From positions 3,101,817 through 3,165,816 of the forward strand of contig NC_036464.1 in the NCBI RefSeq assembly GCF_002775205.1: a DNA stretch of 64,000 nucleotides, read 5' to 3'. The notes below the pieces were generated by a model. It made no database searches. It was not told the DNA's origin and saw only the letters and a program-made list of their open reading frames with translations. This DNA comes from Xiphophorus maculatus (taxonomy: Eukaryota; Chordata; Actinopteri; Cyprinodontiformes; Poeciliidae). The position numbers were made by a program, and so were the translations under genes. Positions 63,538 through 64,000 of this stretch are shown here, piece after piece. The first letter of the stretch is position 1. Each line of letters starts with the position of its first letter.

Positions 63538-64000
63538 TGTCCATCCGGCAGGAAGTTTCCTTCGCTGTTGAACAGCCAGACTCAGAAACAGTTTCCTCCC
63601 GTTGACCATCTGGTTGCTCAACAATCCCCCACTATGACTGAAATGCTAAGTTATTTATATCTAGCTATATATTACCATTTGTATGTTTTTGTATTTACAG
63701 GCGGGCTTGTAATTGTTCTCAGGGGTTTTCTGTTTGCTCCTATGGCAACATTTTGTCTCTGTTTCACTGTTGTGTCTTTGTGAAACGTCAGGATCATTTC
63801 CTGAACCAGCTGGCCTCAGACCATCAGGCTTCCTGGTTCTGGGTCCAGAATCAGATTATTAGCCTGGATCTGGATCCTCCCGACTCCCCTGCATGATCCA
63901 AACGCGCTGAAATAAAACGCTTCATGGTCAGGAATGTTCTGCATGTGATCAAGAGGAAAACCCGACGACAAGGAGATATGCAGTTAGTTTTCCTGAAGGG

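Overview
The window is nuclear DNA of a vertebrate, almost certainly a teleost fish. Genes are split by short GT-AG introns, the deduced proteins match vertebrate families, fish-type LINEs and a tRNA-derived SINE are present, and introns are full of mini- and microsatellites. The gene order ninl - gins1 - abhd12 - (banf) - entpd6 - vsx1 matches, from memory, the human 20p11.2 block NINL-GINS1-ABHD12-PYGB-ENTPD6-VSX1. PYGB is not seen here, and a barrier-to-autointegration-factor gene sits between abhd12 and entpd6. Species is not determinable; a percomorph or cyprinodontiform-like fish is my guess.

Layout. 1-17.7 kb: 3' part of ninl (+), a centrosomal coiled-coil gene whose first exons lie left of the window; its introns hold LINE pieces, a DNA-element-like block and several VNTRs. 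17.9-20.05 kb: gins1 (-), seven exons, complete, tail-to-tail with ninl. 21.6-31.8 kb: abhd12 (+), twelve exons, head-to-head with gins1; intron 1 carries a 1.2 kb 20-bp satellite and intron 6 a LINE nested in an older repeat. 31.8-35.8 kb: intergenic. 35.8-37.7 kb: banf (+), two coding exons plus a probable non-coding first exon. 38.3-44.3 kb: entpd6 (-), thirteen coding exons, complete, convergent with banf; one exon ends inside a 25-bp minisatellite that repeats its own splice donor. 44.3-56.6 kb: a long gene-free interval between the divergent entpd6 and vsx1, with several VNTRs, GC palindromes and a cluster of GGATTA homeodomain sites. 56.6-59.75 kb: vsx1 (+), five exons, complete. 59.75-64 kb: a possible first exon of an unidentified gene, an L1-like relic and a 15-bp satellite.

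The genes are a conserved neighbourhood rather than one pathway: microtubule anchoring (ninl), replication initiation (gins1), lysophospholipid hydrolysis (abhd12), chromatin/nuclear-envelope assembly (banf), nucleotide hydrolysis in the secretory pathway (entpd6) and retinal interneuron identity (vsx1).

No prokaryote-like system, CRISPR or toxin system was found. The most distinctive signals are the minisatellite made from an exon-intron boundary in entpd6, a dispersed repeat family whose GCTAAC head has expanded into a VNTR at least once, the very high density of the heptamer GGTTCTG/CAGAACC in non-coding DNA, and the palindrome/GGATTA region upstream of vsx1. All exon limits come from reading splice sites and phases by eye; no alignment or search was run.
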